A DNA stretch of 64,000 nucleotides from Pseudomonas sp. RIT623 (GCF_004519305.1 NZ_SOZA01000016.1:42652-106651), one strand, 5' to 3'. Shown: positions 51,476-60,956, numbered from the stretch's first letter. Numbers and translations: made by a program. The notes: generated from the sequence alone by a model not told the origin.

Positions 51476-53806
51476 ATGAGCCAGGACGAACACATCAGGG
51501 ACTACAAGGGGCCGGCCGCCGGCTGGGGCGCGCTCAAGAGTGTGACCAAGAGCTGGCTGGGCAGCGAGAACGCCTTCAAGAACCTGCGGGCCATGCTCAA
51601 GACCAACCAGAACGGTGGCTTCGACTGCCCGGGCTGCGCCTGGGGCGAGTCGCCGGAAAGCGACATGGTCAAATTCTGTGAGAACGGTGCCAAGGCGGTG
51701 AACTGGGAGGCCACCGGTCGCTCGGTGGATCCGGCGTTCTTCGCCAAGTACAGCGTCAGTGCGTTGCGCGAACAGACCGACTACTGGCTCGAGTACCAGG
51801 GCCGGCTGACCCATCCGATGCGCTATGACGCGGCCACCGACCATTACGTCCAGACCAGTTGGGAAGAAGCCTTCGCCCTGGTCGCCCGCCACCTGAACCG
51901 TCTCGAGTCGCCCGACCAGGCCGAGTTCTACACCTCTGGCCGGGCCAGCAACGAGGCGGCGTTCCTCTACCAGTTGTTCGTGCGCGCCTTCGGCACCAAC
52001 AACTTCCCCGACTGCTCGAACATGTGCCACGAGGCCAGCGGCGTGGGCATGGCCGAGACCCTTGGCGTGGGCAAGGGCACCGTGGTGTTCCACGACCTGG
52101 AGCTGGCCGATGCGATCTTCGTCATTGGCCAGAACCCCGGCACCAACCATCCGCGCATGCTCGAACCGCTGCGCGAGGCGGTCAAGCGCGGCGCCCAGGT
52201 GGTCTGCTTCAACCCGCTCAAGGAACGTGGCCTGGAGCGTTTCCAGCATCCGCAGCACCCGTTCGAGATGCTCAGCAATGGCTCCGAACCGACCAACACC
52301 GCCTACTTCCGTCCAGCCCTGGGCGGCGACATGGCGGCCATGCGCGGCATCGCCAAGTTCCTCCTGCAGTGGGAGCGCGAGGCACAGCTGAACAACGAGC
52401 CGCCGGTGCTCGACCATGCCTTCATCGCCGAGCACACCAGCGGCGTCGAGGATTACCTGGCACTGGTGGATGCCACGCCATGGCCCCATATCATCGAGCA
52501 GTCCGGCCTGAGCAAGGCCGAGATCGAGCTGGCCGCGCGCATGTACCGCAAGGCCGAGCGGGTGATCATGTGCTGGGCCATGGGCATCACCCAGCACCGC
52601 CACTCGGTGCCGACCGTGCAGGAAATCGTCAACCTGCAGTTGCTGCGCGGCAACGTCGGCAAGCCGGGCGCCGGCCTGTCGCCGGTACGTGGCCACAGCA
52701 ACGTGCAGGGTGACCGCACCATGGGCATCGACGAGAAGCCCAAGGCGCAGTTGCTCGATGCCATCGAGCGGCGCTTCCAGTTCAGCGTGCCTCGCGAGCA
52801 CGGGCACAACGCGGTGCTGGCGATCAAGGCCATGGAACAGGGGCAGGCCAAGGTGTTCATCGGCCTGGGCGGCAACTTTGCCCAGGCCACGCCGGATACC
52901 CCACGCACCCACGCGGCGCTGCGCAACTGCGAGTTGACCGTACAGATTTCCACCAAGCTCAACCGCTCGCACCTGGTGACCGGACGCGATGCATTGATCT
53001 TGCCGTGCCTGGGCCGCACCGAGATCGACCTGCAGGCCGAAGGCCCGCAGGGCGTCACCGTGGAAGACACCTTCAGCATGGTGCACATTTCCCACGGCCA
53101 GTTGCAGCCGCGTTCGCCGCACCTGCGCTCGGAGCCGGCGATCATCGCCGGCATGGCCCAGGCCACCCTGGGCAACCGGCCGATCGACTGGGACCATGTG
53201 ATCGCCGACTACGGCCGCATTCGCGACCTGATCGCCGATGTAATCCCGGGCTTCACTGATTTCAACGCGCGCCTGCAGCATCCAGGCGGTTTCCACCTGG
53301 GCAACAACGCCGCGGACCGCAACTTCCGTACGGCCACTGGCAAGGCGCGGTTCAGCGCCAGCGAGCTGCCGGTGCAACTGATCAACGAAGCGGTGCTGGC
53401 GCGTGGTGACACGCCGGACCTGATCCTGCAGACCTTGCGCTCCCACGATCAGTACAACACCACGCTGTACGGCCTGGACGACCGCTACCGCGGTGTGTTC
53501 GGCCTGCGCGAGGTGGTTTTCGTCAATGAGGCCGATATCCGCCGCCTGGGCTTCGAGCCGGGCGAGCAGGTGGACCTGGTGTCGTTGTGGGAGGATGGTC
53601 GCGAGCGCCGGGTGTCGGGCTTCCGCCTGGTGGCCTATGACGTGCCGCAGGGGCAGGCGGCGGCGTACTACCCAGAGACCAACCCGCTGGTGCCGCTGGA
53701 CAGTTACGGCGAAGGCACCTACACGCCAACCTCGAAGTTCGTGGCGATCAAGCTGGAGAAGGCCCAGGCCGGCAATCGTATCGAGGTGATGGCCGCCGGG
53801 GAGTGA
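51476..53806 (+). CDS. FdhF/YdeP family molybdopterin oxidoreductase, alpha subunit
   Basis: A 776-residue molybdopterin-guanine-dinucleotide enzyme. N-terminal Cys pairs FDCPGCAWGE bind an iron-sulfur cluster. Further landmarks are FYTSGRASNEAAFLYQLFVRAFGTNNFPDCSNMCHEASG with the possible Mo ligand Cys in NMCHEASG, ADAIFVIGQNPGTNHPRML, ERVIMCWAMGITQHRHSVPTVQEIVNLQLLRGNVGKPGAGLSPVRGHSNVQGDR (quoted in part), and the C-terminal cofactor-binding domain RSHDQYNTTLYGLDDRYRG. It resembles YdeP and formate dehydrogenase H, but the substrate is unknown. No fdhD or electron-carrier gene is adjacent. Confidence 0.9.
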   Translation: MSQDEHIRDYKGPAAGWGALKSVTKSWLGSENAFKNLRAMLKTNQNGGFDCPGCAWGESPESDMVKFCENGAKAVNWEATGRSVDPAFFAKYSVSALREQTDYWLEYQGRLTHPMRYDAATDHYVQTSWEEAFALVARHLNRLESPDQAEFYTSGRASNEAAFLYQLFVRAFGTNNFPDCSNMCHEASGVGMAETLGVGKGTVVFHDLELADAIFVIGQNPGTNHPRMLEPLREAVKRGAQVVCFNPLKERGLERFQHPQHPFEMLSNGSEPTNTAYFRPALGGDMAAMRGIAKFLLQWEREAQLNNEPPVLDHAFIAEHTSGVEDYLALVDATPWPHIIEQSGLSKAEIELAARMYRKAERVIMCWAMGITQHRHSVPTVQEIVNLQLLRGNVGKPGAGLSPVRGHSNVQGDRTMGIDEKPKAQLLDAIERRFQFSVPREHGHNAVLAIKAMEQGQAKVFIGLGGNFAQATPDTPRTHAALRNCELTVQISTKLNRSHLVTGRDALILPCLGRTEIDLQAEGPQGVTVEDTFSMVHISHGQLQPRSPHLRSEPAIIAGMAQATLGNRPIDWDHVIADYGRIRDLIADVIPGFTDFNARLQHPGGFHLGNNAADRNFRTATGKARFSASELPVQLINEAVLARGDTPDLILQTLRSHDQYNTTLYGLDDRYRGVFGLREVVFVNEADIRRLGFEPGEQVDLVSLWEDGRERRVSGFRLVAYDVPQGQAAAYYPETNPLVPLDSYGEGTYTPTSKFVAIKLEKAQAGNRIEVMAAGE

Positions 53807-53829
53807 GGAGCTGCGCCGGTATACAAACT

Positions 53830-53918
53830 GTAGGAGCCAGCCTTGCTGGCGAACCAGGTGACGCGCTGCCTGGCACCGGTTATGCCGGCGTTCGCGGGTA
53901 AACCCGCTCCCACAGGGG
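53830..53918. repeat. REP pair between oxidoreductase and Lrp genes
   Basis: GTAGGAGCCAGCCTTGCTGGCG near 53830 faces an inverted GCCGGCGTTCGCGGGTAAACCCGCTCCCACAG near 53885-53916. Both are short hairpins with the ending found in the P. putida REP family. It occupies the gap between convergent genes. Confidence 0.85.
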
Positions 53919-53934
53919 GGCACGCCGCACGGTG

Positions 53935-54393
53935 TTAGCGATGCACCGGATACGCCGTGGTGTACTTCATCTGCTCCATGGCAAAGCTCGAAGTGATGTT
54001 CGACAGCCCGTCGGTGCTGGTGATCAGCTTCTTGTAGAAGCGGTCGTAGGCGCCGATGTCGCCCACCACCACGCGCAGCATGTAGTCCCAGTCGCCGGAC
54101 ATGCGGTACACCTCCATCACCTCCTCGAACGCCGTCACCGTGGCGGCGAACCGCGCCAGCCAGTCACTGTCGTGGCGCTGGGTCTTGAGCTGGACGAACA
54201 CCGTCAGCCCCAGGCCCAGGCGCACAGGGTCGAGCAAGGCGACACGTCCCTTGATGTAGCCGTCTTCCTCCAGGCGCTTGACCCGTTTCCAGCACGGCGT
54301 GGTCGACAGGTTGACCGCTTCGGCCAGGTCCTTGAGCGAGATCGAGGCGTCACGTTGGAGCAGGGTAAGAATATGCTGGTCGAAACTGTCCAT
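53935..54393 (-). CDS. Lrp/AsnC family transcriptional regulator
   Basis: A 152-residue regulator of amino-acid metabolism. The N-terminal helix-turn-helix has FDQHILTLLQRDASISLKDLAEAVNLSTTPCWKRVKRLEEDGYIKG, the classic Lrp DNA-binding form. The C-terminal RAM/ACT-like ligand domain has LGLTVFVQLKT and MSGDWDYMLRVVVGDIGAYDRFYKKLI. It is divergent from the PLP enzyme gene, with 165 bp between starts, so it is the likely direct regulator of that enzyme and responds to an amino acid such as methionine or cysteine. The longer antisense frame in this area is not used. Confidence 0.94.
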   Translation of the reverse strand: MDSFDQHILTLLQRDASISLKDLAEAVNLSTTPCWKRVKRLEEDGYIKGRVALLDPVRLGLGLTVFVQLKTQRHDSDWLARFAATVTAFEEVMEVYRMSGDWDYMLRVVVGDIGAYDRFYKKLITSTDGLSNITSSFAMEQMKYTTAYPVHR

Positions 54394-54558
54394 TGTGTGC
54401 TGTGGCCTGAAAAGAGAAAAAGTTTCCCGAGAGTAGTCGCTAGGACACATCATTGGAACTGTAATCCCATGCCGAGCGGCAGGAACGTTCCGATAGCGCC
54501 GGGCCGGGGCGGATATGCGATAGTGGCGGTTTTCCACCCTTAGCCCATGGGCCCGAAC

Positions 54559-55728
54559 ATGTCCGACAAGCCGCGCAATTTCGCCACCCGTACCATCCAC
54601 GCCGGCGAGCAGTCCAGCGTCGCCGACAATGCCATCTTCCCGGCCATCGTCACCTCCAGCTCGTTCATCAAGCGCGGTCTGGACGACAACCCCGAATATG
54701 CCTACAGCCGGGTCAGTAACCCGACCCGGCATGCCTACGAAACCTGCGTGGCCGCACTGGAGGAGGGTGTCGGCGCTGTCGCCTGCGCCTCGGGCGTCAG
54801 TGCCACCGCCACGGTGCTCGAGCTGTTGTCCAAGGATGCCCATGTGGTGGTGATGAACGGCGTCTACGGTGGCACCTTCCGCCTGCTGGAAGACTACCGT
54901 GGACGCACCTCGGGCCTGACCACTACCTATGTCGACCTCAATGACATCGACGCCGTGGCCGCTGCGATCCGCCCCGAAACTCAACTGATCTGGATCGAAT
55001 CGCCGACCAACCCGCTGCTGCACCTGGTGGACATCAAGGCGGTGTGCGACCTGGCCCGCGCTCGCGGTGTGCTGACCTGCATCGACAACACCTTCTGCTC
55101 GCCGTGGAACCAGCAGCCGATCACCCTGGGCGTGGACCTGGTGATGCACTCGGCGAGCAAATACATCGGCGGCCACTCCGACCTCACCGGTGGCGTGGTG
55201 GTGGCGGCCAACCCGGAGCTGTTGGGGCGCCTGCGCAAGATCAGCATGGCGGTCGGCGCCATCCAGGGGCCGTTCGACTGCTACCTGGCATTGCGCGGGC
55301 TGAAGACCCTCGATGTGCGCATGGAGCGCCAGAGCGCCAATGCCCTGCGCGTGGCGCAGTTCCTCGAACAGCACCCGCAGGTCGAGCAGGTCTACTACCC
55401 GGGGTTGGAAAGCCATCCGCAGCATGAGCTGAGCAAGCGCCAGATGCGCACCGGCGGCGCGGTGGTGGCGTTGCGCATCAAGGGTGGTCGGGCGGCGGTC
55501 AACCGTTTGGTCGAGGCGCTGTCGATCTTCGTGCTGGCCGACTCGTTGGGCGGGGTGGAGAGCATGATCAACCACTCCTGGAGCATGTCGCACAATTCGC
55601 TGAGCCCGGAGCAGAAGGGTGTGATGGGAATCAGCGAGAACCTGCTGCGGTTGTCGGTGGGGATCGAGGACTACCGCGATCTGATCGAGGATCTGGAGAC
55701 GGCACTGAAGGCCTCGGCCCAGGCGTGA
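54559..55728 (+). CDS. Cys/Met metabolism PLP-dependent lyase (methionine/cystathionine gamma-lyase type)
   Basis: A 389-residue PLP enzyme of the gamma family. It begins with RNFATRTIHAGEQSSVADNAIFPAIVTSSSF. The Tyr/Arg motif is YAYSRVSNPTRHAYE, the cofactor segment is ACASGVSATATVLELL, and the PLP lysine is in MHSASKYIGGHSDLTGGV. The C-terminal substrate motif is ADSLGGVESMINHSWSMSH. It cannot be resolved from sequence between cystathionine gamma-lyase, gamma-synthase and methionine gamma-lyase. The Lrp gene upstream favours a catabolic lyase. The Met at 54559 is preferred; a Met four codons upstream is also in frame. A REP hairpin follows. Confidence 0.9.
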   Translation: MSDKPRNFATRTIHAGEQSSVADNAIFPAIVTSSSFIKRGLDDNPEYAYSRVSNPTRHAYETCVAALEEGVGAVACASGVSATATVLELLSKDAHVVVMNGVYGGTFRLLEDYRGRTSGLTTTYVDLNDIDAVAAAIRPETQLIWIESPTNPLLHLVDIKAVCDLARARGVLTCIDNTFCSPWNQQPITLGVDLVMHSASKYIGGHSDLTGGVVVAANPELLGRLRKISMAVGAIQGPFDCYLALRGLKTLDVRMERQSANALRVAQFLEQHPQVEQVYYPGLESHPQHELSKRQMRTGGAVVALRIKGGRAAVNRLVEALSIFVLADSLGGVESMINHSWSMSHNSLSPEQKGVMGISENLLRLSVGIEDYRDLIEDLETALKASAQA

Positions 55729-55742
55729 TCGTCGGGCGGCAT

Positions 55743-55786
55743 CGGCCTTGCCGGCGTTCGCCGGCAAGGCCGGCTCCTACAGGGGG
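55743..55786. repeat. REP element
   Basis: GGCCTTGCCGG-CGTTCG-CCGGCAAGGCC is a perfect 11-bp hairpin followed by GGCTCCTACAGG, the usual REP tail. It lies between two convergent genes. Confidence 0.85.
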
Positions 55787-55809
55787 ATGCGCCCCTTGCA
55801 GGAGTCGAT

Positions 55810-56046
55810 TCAGGATTTGGGCGGATGGACGATCCTTTCGATCTTGTCCTTGAGCAGCAAGCGTTCCTTGCGTAGCAGGTTGACTGTGTCGTCATTGGTG
55901 CCGTTGCCTTCGGCGGCCACCACTTCCTTGTCCTTGGCGTTGTATTCCTTGTGCAACTTGTGCAGGTCGTGGTCCTTGTCGATCAGGGCCTGGAACTGGT
56001 CGGCGGTCACATGCAGGTCTGCGAGCAAATCATGCGGGACGGGCAT
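55810..56046 (-). CDS. DUF465 (YdcH/SlyX-like) small protein
   Basis: A 78-residue protein, almost entirely helical and highly charged, with the DUF465 pattern DHDLHKLHKEYNAKDKEVVAAEG followed by LLRKERLLLKDKIERIVHPPKS. It probably forms a short coiled-coil dimer. No function is established for the family. The Met at 56046 is chosen because AGGTGAAGAA directly precedes it, and the longer upstream frame looks noncoding. It is divergent from the CHMI-like gene and convergent with the PLP enzyme gene. Confidence 0.85.
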   Translation of the reverse strand: MPVPHDLLADLHVTADQFQALIDKDHDLHKLHKEYNAKDKEVVAAEGNGTNDDTVNLLRKERLLLKDKIERIVHPPKS

Positions 56047-56164
56047 TTCTTCACCTCTCTGGCGGGTTGTCGAACGAGCCTGAGTCCTGAGGATAGCCGC
56101 CTTTGCCCCATTGCGGGACTGGGGTAGGCTGTCGCACATCCCTCGCGTAACTGGAACCTGCGCC

Positions 56165-56530
56165 ATGCCTCACTTGAACCTCGAATACAGCGACAACCTG
56201 CGCGACCTCAATGTCGACGTGCTGTTGCTGCGCCTCAACCACGCCCTGGTCGGTAGCGGCCAGTTCGCCGAGGAACTGGACATCAAGAGCCGCGCCCAGG
56301 CTTTCGCCCAGTATCGCGTCGGCACCGCGCCGGGCGAGCGGGCATTCGCCCATGTGCGCCTGGCGATCCTTAGCGGCCGTTCCGAGCAGGTCAAGCAGCA
56401 GCTGTCCAGCAGCCTGCTCGAGGTGCTGCACGAGGCGATCCCCGCCCAGGTCGGGCTGGACATTCAGCTGTGCGTGGAAGTGCTGGATATCGACCGTGCG
56501 CCGTACGCCAAGCGTCGCCTGCCTGGCTGA
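56165..56530 (+). CDS. CHMI-like tautomerase (5-carboxymethyl-2-hydroxymuconate isomerase family)
   Basis: A 121-residue protein of the tautomerase superfamily. The start codon is followed by PHLNLEYSDNL, so Pro1 becomes the catalytic N-terminal proline after Met removal. The pattern agrees with HpaF: SRAQAFAQYRVGTAPGERAFAHVRLAILSGR and a late VGLDIQLCVEVLDIDRAPYAKRR. Since no other homoprotocatechuate genes are nearby, the true substrate is unclear. The Met at 56165 is required to put Pro at position 2. An intrinsic terminator follows. Confidence 0.88.
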   Translation: MPHLNLEYSDNLRDLNVDVLLLRLNHALVGSGQFAEELDIKSRAQAFAQYRVGTAPGERAFAHVRLAILSGRSEQVKQQLSSSLLEVLHEAIPAQVGLDIQLCVEVLDIDRAPYAKRRLPG

Positions 56531-56562
56531 ATGGCGGCTGAATGAAAGTTGTTTAATCCATG

Positions 56563-56598
56563 AAAGACGTCAATCCAGCGATTCGTTGGCGTCTTTTT
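56563..56598 (+). terminator. Rho-independent terminator after the CHMI-like gene
   Basis: AAAGACGTCAA (56563-56573) and TTGGCGTCTTT (56586-56596) pair over 11 bp with one wobble and are followed by a T run, 33 bases past the stop. Confidence 0.85.
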
Positions 56599-56695
56599 CA
56601 CAAAAAATTGATGCTCGCATTCCTAAAGTTCGCGCAACTTTCCAACCTGCCCATGCGGGCGTGTTGGCCGCTGTTGAACCCTTAATGCGAACGCC

Positions 56696-58333
56696 ATGCT
56701 CACACTTAAACCCCTGCGGACTGAATGGGTCACGTTGCTGGCCAGTCTTTACCTGCTGATCGGCATGAACCTGTTTCTCTGGGAGCACCTGGAAGCCATT
56801 GTGCCACCCGGCATGGTGGGGCTGTGGCTGAGCTTGGCATTCGCGGTAATGATGCTGTTCGCGTTCAATCTTATTCTCACCTTGTTGGCATTTCGTTATG
56901 TATTGAAACCGGTGCTGATTGTATTGTTCATGGGCGGCGCGGCGGTCGCGTACTTCATGAACCAATACGGCGTGCTTATAGATGCCGGCATGTTTCGCAA
57001 TGTCGCCGAAACCAATGCCGCGGAAGTCCGCGACTTGCTGTCGTTGAAGTTTGTCCTGTATATCCTGCTGCTCGGCGTATTGCCGTCGCTGCTGGTATGG
57101 AAGGCCAACATCGCCTATCGGCCCTGGCACCGCGAGCTGCTGGGCAAGCTGGTGGTCAGCGGCGCCTGCGTGGTGGCGTTGGGCTCGGTGGCGCTGGTCA
57201 ATTACCAGGGGCTTGCCTCGTTGTTGCGCAACCACCATGAACTGCGCCTGATGCTCACCCCGAGCAATATCGTCGGTGCTTCGTTCGGTTACGTTCGTGA
57301 ACAGATCGGCAGCGCCGCCCAGCCCTTCCTGGCCTATGGCGAAGATGCTCGCCGCGATGCCGCCTGGCAGCACCATGCGCGCAAGTCGCTGACTGTGCTG
57401 GTGGTGGGCGAGAGTGCCCGGGCGGATAACTTCGGCGTGCTTGGCTATGCCCGCGATACCACGCCGCGACTGGCCAGGGAACAGGGCTTGCTGAGCTTCA
57501 CCGACGTGCATTCCTGCGGCACCGAGACCGCGGTGTCGGTGCCATGCATGTTCTCCGGCATGGGCCGCAAGGACTATGTGCCGAGCGTGGCGAAGAACCG
57601 CGAGGGGCTGCTCGATATCCTCCAGCGCGCTGGCCTGGCCGTGCAGTGGCGTGACAACCAGAGCGGCTGCAAGGGCACCTGCGATCGCGTGCAGTTCATC
57701 GATGTCAGCAACCGCAAGGATCCGGCCCTGTGCGCCAGCGGCGAATGCCATGACGAGATCCTGCTGCAGGGCCTTGGCGAGCTGATCGACAACCTCGACC
57801 AGGACACCGTGCTGGTGCTGCACCAGATGGGCAGCCACGGCCCCGAGTATTTCAAGCGCTACCCGGCTGGTGCCGAGCCATTCACCCCGGTATGTCGCAG
57901 CAATGCGCTGAACCAGTGCAGCACACAGGAAATCGTCAATGGCTATGACAACACCTTGAGCTATACCGACAAGGTGCTGGCGTCGCTGATCGACACCCTG
58001 CGCAACAAGCAGGACAAGGTAGACACCGCGATGATCTACCTGTCCGACCATGGCGAGTCGCTGGGCGAATACAACCTGTTCCTGCACGGCACGCCGTACA
58101 TGATGGCGCCGGACCAGCAGAAGCATGTGCCGCTGCTGGCCTGGTTCTCCGACAGTTATCAGCAGGACTTCGGCCTCGACACCGGTTGCCTGGCCAAGCT
58201 GCGTGATGCGCCATTGTCCCAGGACAACCTGTTCCACTCGATGCTCGGCCTGTTGCAGGTGCGCACCGGGGTCTACCAGCAGTCGCTGGACATGTTTGCC
58301 GGCTGCCGCCCCTGGCTGGCGGTCGATCGCTGA
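56696..58333 (+). CDS. eptA: Lipid A phosphoethanolamine transferase (EptA family)
   Basis: A 545-residue inner-membrane enzyme that adds phosphoethanolamine to lipid A (or core) phosphates and can reduce polymyxin binding. Four or five N-terminal helices span about residues 10-160. The periplasmic sulfatase-like catalytic domain follows with SLTVLVVGESARADNFGVLGY (metal Glu in VVGESA) and the nucleophile Thr in HSCGTETAVSVPCMFSGM. The second metal and substrate motifs are in HQMGSHGPEYFKRYP and YLSDHGESLGEYNLFLHG. Cys pairs in the soluble part (GCKGTCDR, CASGEC, CRSNALNQC) form expected disulfides. No regulator pmrAB is adjacent. Confidence 0.93.
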   Translation: MLTLKPLRTEWVTLLASLYLLIGMNLFLWEHLEAIVPPGMVGLWLSLAFAVMMLFAFNLILTLLAFRYVLKPVLIVLFMGGAAVAYFMNQYGVLIDAGMFRNVAETNAAEVRDLLSLKFVLYILLLGVLPSLLVWKANIAYRPWHRELLGKLVVSGACVVALGSVALVNYQGLASLLRNHHELRLMLTPSNIVGASFGYVREQIGSAAQPFLAYGEDARRDAAWQHHARKSLTVLVVGESARADNFGVLGYARDTTPRLAREQGLLSFTDVHSCGTETAVSVPCMFSGMGRKDYVPSVAKNREGLLDILQRAGLAVQWRDNQSGCKGTCDRVQFIDVSNRKDPALCASGECHDEILLQGLGELIDNLDQDTVLVLHQMGSHGPEYFKRYPAGAEPFTPVCRSNALNQCSTQEIVNGYDNTLSYTDKVLASLIDTLRNKQDKVDTAMIYLSDHGESLGEYNLFLHGTPYMMAPDQQKHVPLLAWFSDSYQQDFGLDTGCLAKLRDAPLSQDNLFHSMLGLLQVRTGVYQQSLDMFAGCRPWLAVDR

Positions 58334-58433
58334 CCGCCACCGCGGTCGGTACCAAGGATGGCGTGGCTTGCGAGGTTTCACCCAGAGCGCCCGCGCCGTA
58401 TATACTGCGCGCCAATGTTAGTGGGAGAGCCTC

Positions 58434-59567
58434 GTGGCCATCGATATTCACTGGATCCGTGACGACCAGACCCTGGCCGAGCACTGCCAAAGCTGGCGCG
58501 AACTGCCTTTCGTGGCGCTCGACACCGAATTCATGCGGGTCGATACCTTTTACCCGAAGGCCGGGCTGATCCAGATCGGCGACGGCCAGCGGGCCTTCCT
58601 CATCGACCCGTTGCTGATCCGCGACTGGCAACCGCTGGCCGGGCTGCTTGAGGATAGCGGCGTGGTCAAGGTGCTGCACGCTTGCAGCGAAGACCTCGAG
58701 GTGTTGCTGCGCCTGACCGGCAAGCTGCCGCAACCACTGTTCGACACGCAACTGGCAGCAGGCTACCTGAACATCGGATTCTCGATGGGCTATTCGCGCC
58801 TGGTCCAGGACGTGCTGGGCATCGACCTGCCCAAGGGCGAGACCCGCTCCGACTGGCTGCAACGCCCGCTGTCGGACACCCAGGTCAGCTACGCCGCCGA
58901 GGATGCCGTGCACCTGGCCGAGCTGTTCGACGCCCTGCGCCCGCGATTGTCCGATGACAAGTACGCCTGGGTCCTTGAGGACGGAGCCGAACTGGTCGCT
59001 GCGCTGCGTCGCGAAGTCGAGCCCGAGACCCTGTACCGCGATGTCAAGCTGGCCTGGAAGCTGGGCCGCCAGCAGTTGGCGGTGCTGCGCGAGCTATGTG
59101 CCTGGCGCGAGCGTGAAGCCCGCAGCCGCGATGTGCCCCGCAACCGTATCCTCAAGGAGCACTCGCTGTGGCCCATGGCCAAGAACCAGCCCGATTCGCC
59201 GTCGGCCCTGGCGAAAATCGACGAGATGCATCCACGAACCATCCGCCAGGACGGCGAACAGCTCATCCAGCTGATCAAGCGTGCCGCCGCGCTGCCGCAG
59301 GAACAGTGGCCAGCGCCGCTGCCCGAGCCGCTGCCGATCGAGGCCGCCGGCATCCTCAAGCGCCTGCGCGCCATCGGCCAGGCCGAAGGCGAGCGCCTGG
59401 GCATCGCCCCGGAGCTGATGCTGCGTAAAAAAGCCCTCGAAGCGCTGCTCAAGAGCGGCTACCCCAACGGCCCCTATCAACTGCCCGATGCCCTGCGCGG
59501 CTGGCGCCGCGAGCGCATGGGCCAGGCCCTGCTGGACGACCTGGCGGGTGCCGGAGATTCCCGATGA
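58434..59567 (+). CDS. rnd: Ribonuclease D
   Basis: 3'-5' exoribonuclease that trims tRNA and other small RNA 3' ends. It has 377 residues. The DEDD motifs are in [16 protein letters not shown] (Asp, Glu), [16 protein letters not shown] (Asp) and [14 protein letters not shown] (Tyr, Asp). Two HRDC domains follow from about residue 200. A GTG start at 58434 has GGGAG seven bases upstream and gives the family N-terminus AIDIHWI. A TATACT hexamer at 58401 is a good -10. The stop overlaps the ycgL ATG by four bases, so the two are translationally coupled, as commonly seen. Confidence 0.96.
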   Translation: MAIDIHWIRDDQTLAEHCQSWRELPFVALDTEFMRVDTFYPKAGLIQIGDGQRAFLIDPLLIRDWQPLAGLLEDSGVVKVLHACSEDLEVLLRLTGKLPQPLFDTQLAAGYLNIGFSMGYSRLVQDVLGIDLPKGETRSDWLQRPLSDTQVSYAAEDAVHLAELFDALRPRLSDDKYAWVLEDGAELVAALRREVEPETLYRDVKLAWKLGRQQLAVLRELCAWREREARSRDVPRNRILKEHSLWPMAKNQPDSPSALAKIDEMHPRTIRQDGEQLIQLIKRAAALPQEQWPAPLPEPLPIEAAGILKRLRAIGQAEGERLGIAPELMLRKKALEALLKSGYPNGPYQLPDALRGWRRERMGQALLDDLAGAGDSR

Positions 59568-59857
59568 AACGCATTTGCTCCATCTATAAAAGCCCACGCA
59601 AGAACGAGATGTACCTCTACGTGCTCAAGGCAGACGGCCTGGCCCGCGTGCCCGAGGCGTTGCTGCCGTTCTTCGGCACGCCGCTGCACGCCTTCGACCT
59701 GGTGCTGACCCCGGAGCGCAAGCTGGCCCGCGAGGACATCGCCAAGGTCCTGGAAAATCTCGACAGCCAGGGCTACCACCTGCAGATGCCGCCGCCGGAA
59801 GACGACTACATCGAGCACCTGCCCGAAGAGTTGCTGCGCCGCAACGACCCGGCCTGA
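59564..59857 (+). CDS. ycgL: YcgL domain protein
   Basis: A 97-residue UPF0745/YcgL protein. It begins [21 protein letters not shown]. Further pieces are [42 protein letters not shown] and [14 protein letters not shown]. Small alpha/beta fold; function unknown. Translational coupling to rnd (ATGA overlap) is widespread and suggests a role in RNA metabolism, but this is inferred from context only. Confidence 0.93.
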   Translation: MKRICSIYKSPRKNEMYLYVLKADGLARVPEALLPFFGTPLHAFDLVLTPERKLAREDIAKVLENLDSQGYHLQMPPPEDDYIEHLPEELLRRNDPA

Positions 59858-59929
59858 GCCGGGCCTCGCGCCTCTCCCCCGGCCCGCCTGGCGGGCCGCT
59901 TTCGTTGTTTGCCAAGGTTGTGTTTGCAC

Positions 59930-60862
59930 ATGCGTGTTCTGATCGCTGAACAGGATCATGCCCACTATGCTCGCCTGCTGGGCGAGCTGGCACCGGACCT
60001 GGAGGTCCTGACCAGCGGCGATTCCGCCGAGCTGGCGCGCTTCGCCCCCGAATGCCCGGTCTGGCTGGGCCAGCCGGACCTGCTGGCCAGCCTGCTGCGC
60101 CAGGGCCACAAGCCCGTTTGGATGCAGTCGACCTGGGCCGGTATCACCCCGCTGTTGGCCGATGGCTTGCCGTGTGATTATCGCCTGACCCGCGCGGTGG
60201 GTATCTTCGGCCAGGTGATGGCCGAATACATGCTCACCTATATGCTCAGCCATGAGCGCGAAGTGCTGTCGCGCCTGGTCAGCCAGGTCGAGCGGCGCTG
60301 GGATGACCGCCCAGGGCGCACCCTGGAAGGGCGTCGGGTGCTGATCGTCGGTACCGGCGATATTGGCCAGCGGGTGGCTGAGTTCCTGCAACCCTTCGGC
60401 GTCGAGCTGTACGGCGTGGCCAGTACCGCCCGCGAGCAGGCGCCGTTCGTCGAGGTGGCCGGGCTCGAGCAACTGCCGCGTCTGGTCGGTGAAGTCGACT
60501 ACGTGCTCAACCTGCTGCCCGATACCCCGGCCACGCACGATCTGTATGACGCGACGCTGTTCAAGTGCTTCAAGCCCAGCGCGCTGTTCATCAATGCCGG
60601 GCGTGGCGTGGCGGTGGTCGATGCCGACCTGGTCGAGGCGCTCAAGCAGGGGCACCTGGCCGGGGCGGTGATCGATGTCTGCCGCCAGGAGCCGCTGCCG
60701 CAGCGCCATCCGTTCTGGACCGCCTGGGGGCTGCTGCTGACCGGGCACAGCTCGGCGCCGACCTCGCCGGTGGCGATGGCACGGTTGTTCGTCGAGAATG
60801 CGCAGGCGTACGCGGCGGGGCAGGGGTTGCGTGGCGAAGTGGATTTCGCCCGCGGTTATTGA
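59930..60862 (+). CDS. D-2-hydroxyacid dehydrogenase (glyoxylate/hydroxypyruvate reductase type)
   Basis: A 310-residue NAD(P)H-dependent reductase. The nucleotide-binding loop is RVLIVGTGDIGQRVAEFL at about 136-153. The catalytic Arg is in FINAGRGVAVVD, the Glu in CRQEPLPQRHPFW, and the His in LLLTGHSSAPTS. The N-terminal substrate domain has WMQSTWAGITPLL. The pattern and size match GhrA-like enzymes that reduce glyoxylate or hydroxypyruvate. The Met at 59930 (RVLIAEQDHAHY) is chosen over one seven codons upstream because it matches the family start. It lies 72 bp after ycgL. Confidence 0.92.
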   Translation: MRVLIAEQDHAHYARLLGELAPDLEVLTSGDSAELARFAPECPVWLGQPDLLASLLRQGHKPVWMQSTWAGITPLLADGLPCDYRLTRAVGIFGQVMAEYMLTYMLSHEREVLSRLVSQVERRWDDRPGRTLEGRRVLIVGTGDIGQRVAEFLQPFGVELYGVASTAREQAPFVEVAGLEQLPRLVGEVDYVLNLLPDTPATHDLYDATLFKCFKPSALFINAGRGVAVVDADLVEALKQGHLAGAVIDVCRQEPLPQRHPFWTAWGLLLTGHSSAPTSPVAMARLFVENAQAYAAGQGLRGEVDFARGY

Positions 60863-60876
60863 GGGCAAGCCGCCAC

Positions 60877-60956
60877 CTGCAGGAGCCAGCGTTGCTGGCG
60901 CAGCAAGCGCCGTGTTGGATGGCTTCGGCCGTGGCGCTGCCGGCTCCTACAGAGAT
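60877..60956. repeat. REP pair
   Basis: CTGCAGGAGCCAGCGTTGCTGGCG and the inverted GCGCTGCCGGCTCCTACAG flank a central palindromic region. It fills the gap between the convergent dehydrogenase and nitroreductase genes. Confidence 0.85.

Noticed and set aside
51326..53923. An 865-codon open frame on the minus strand opposite the molybdopterin oxidoreductase
   Set aside because: Same pattern: it mirrors a conserved gene on the other strand, has no RBS or family motif, and has shadow-type composition.
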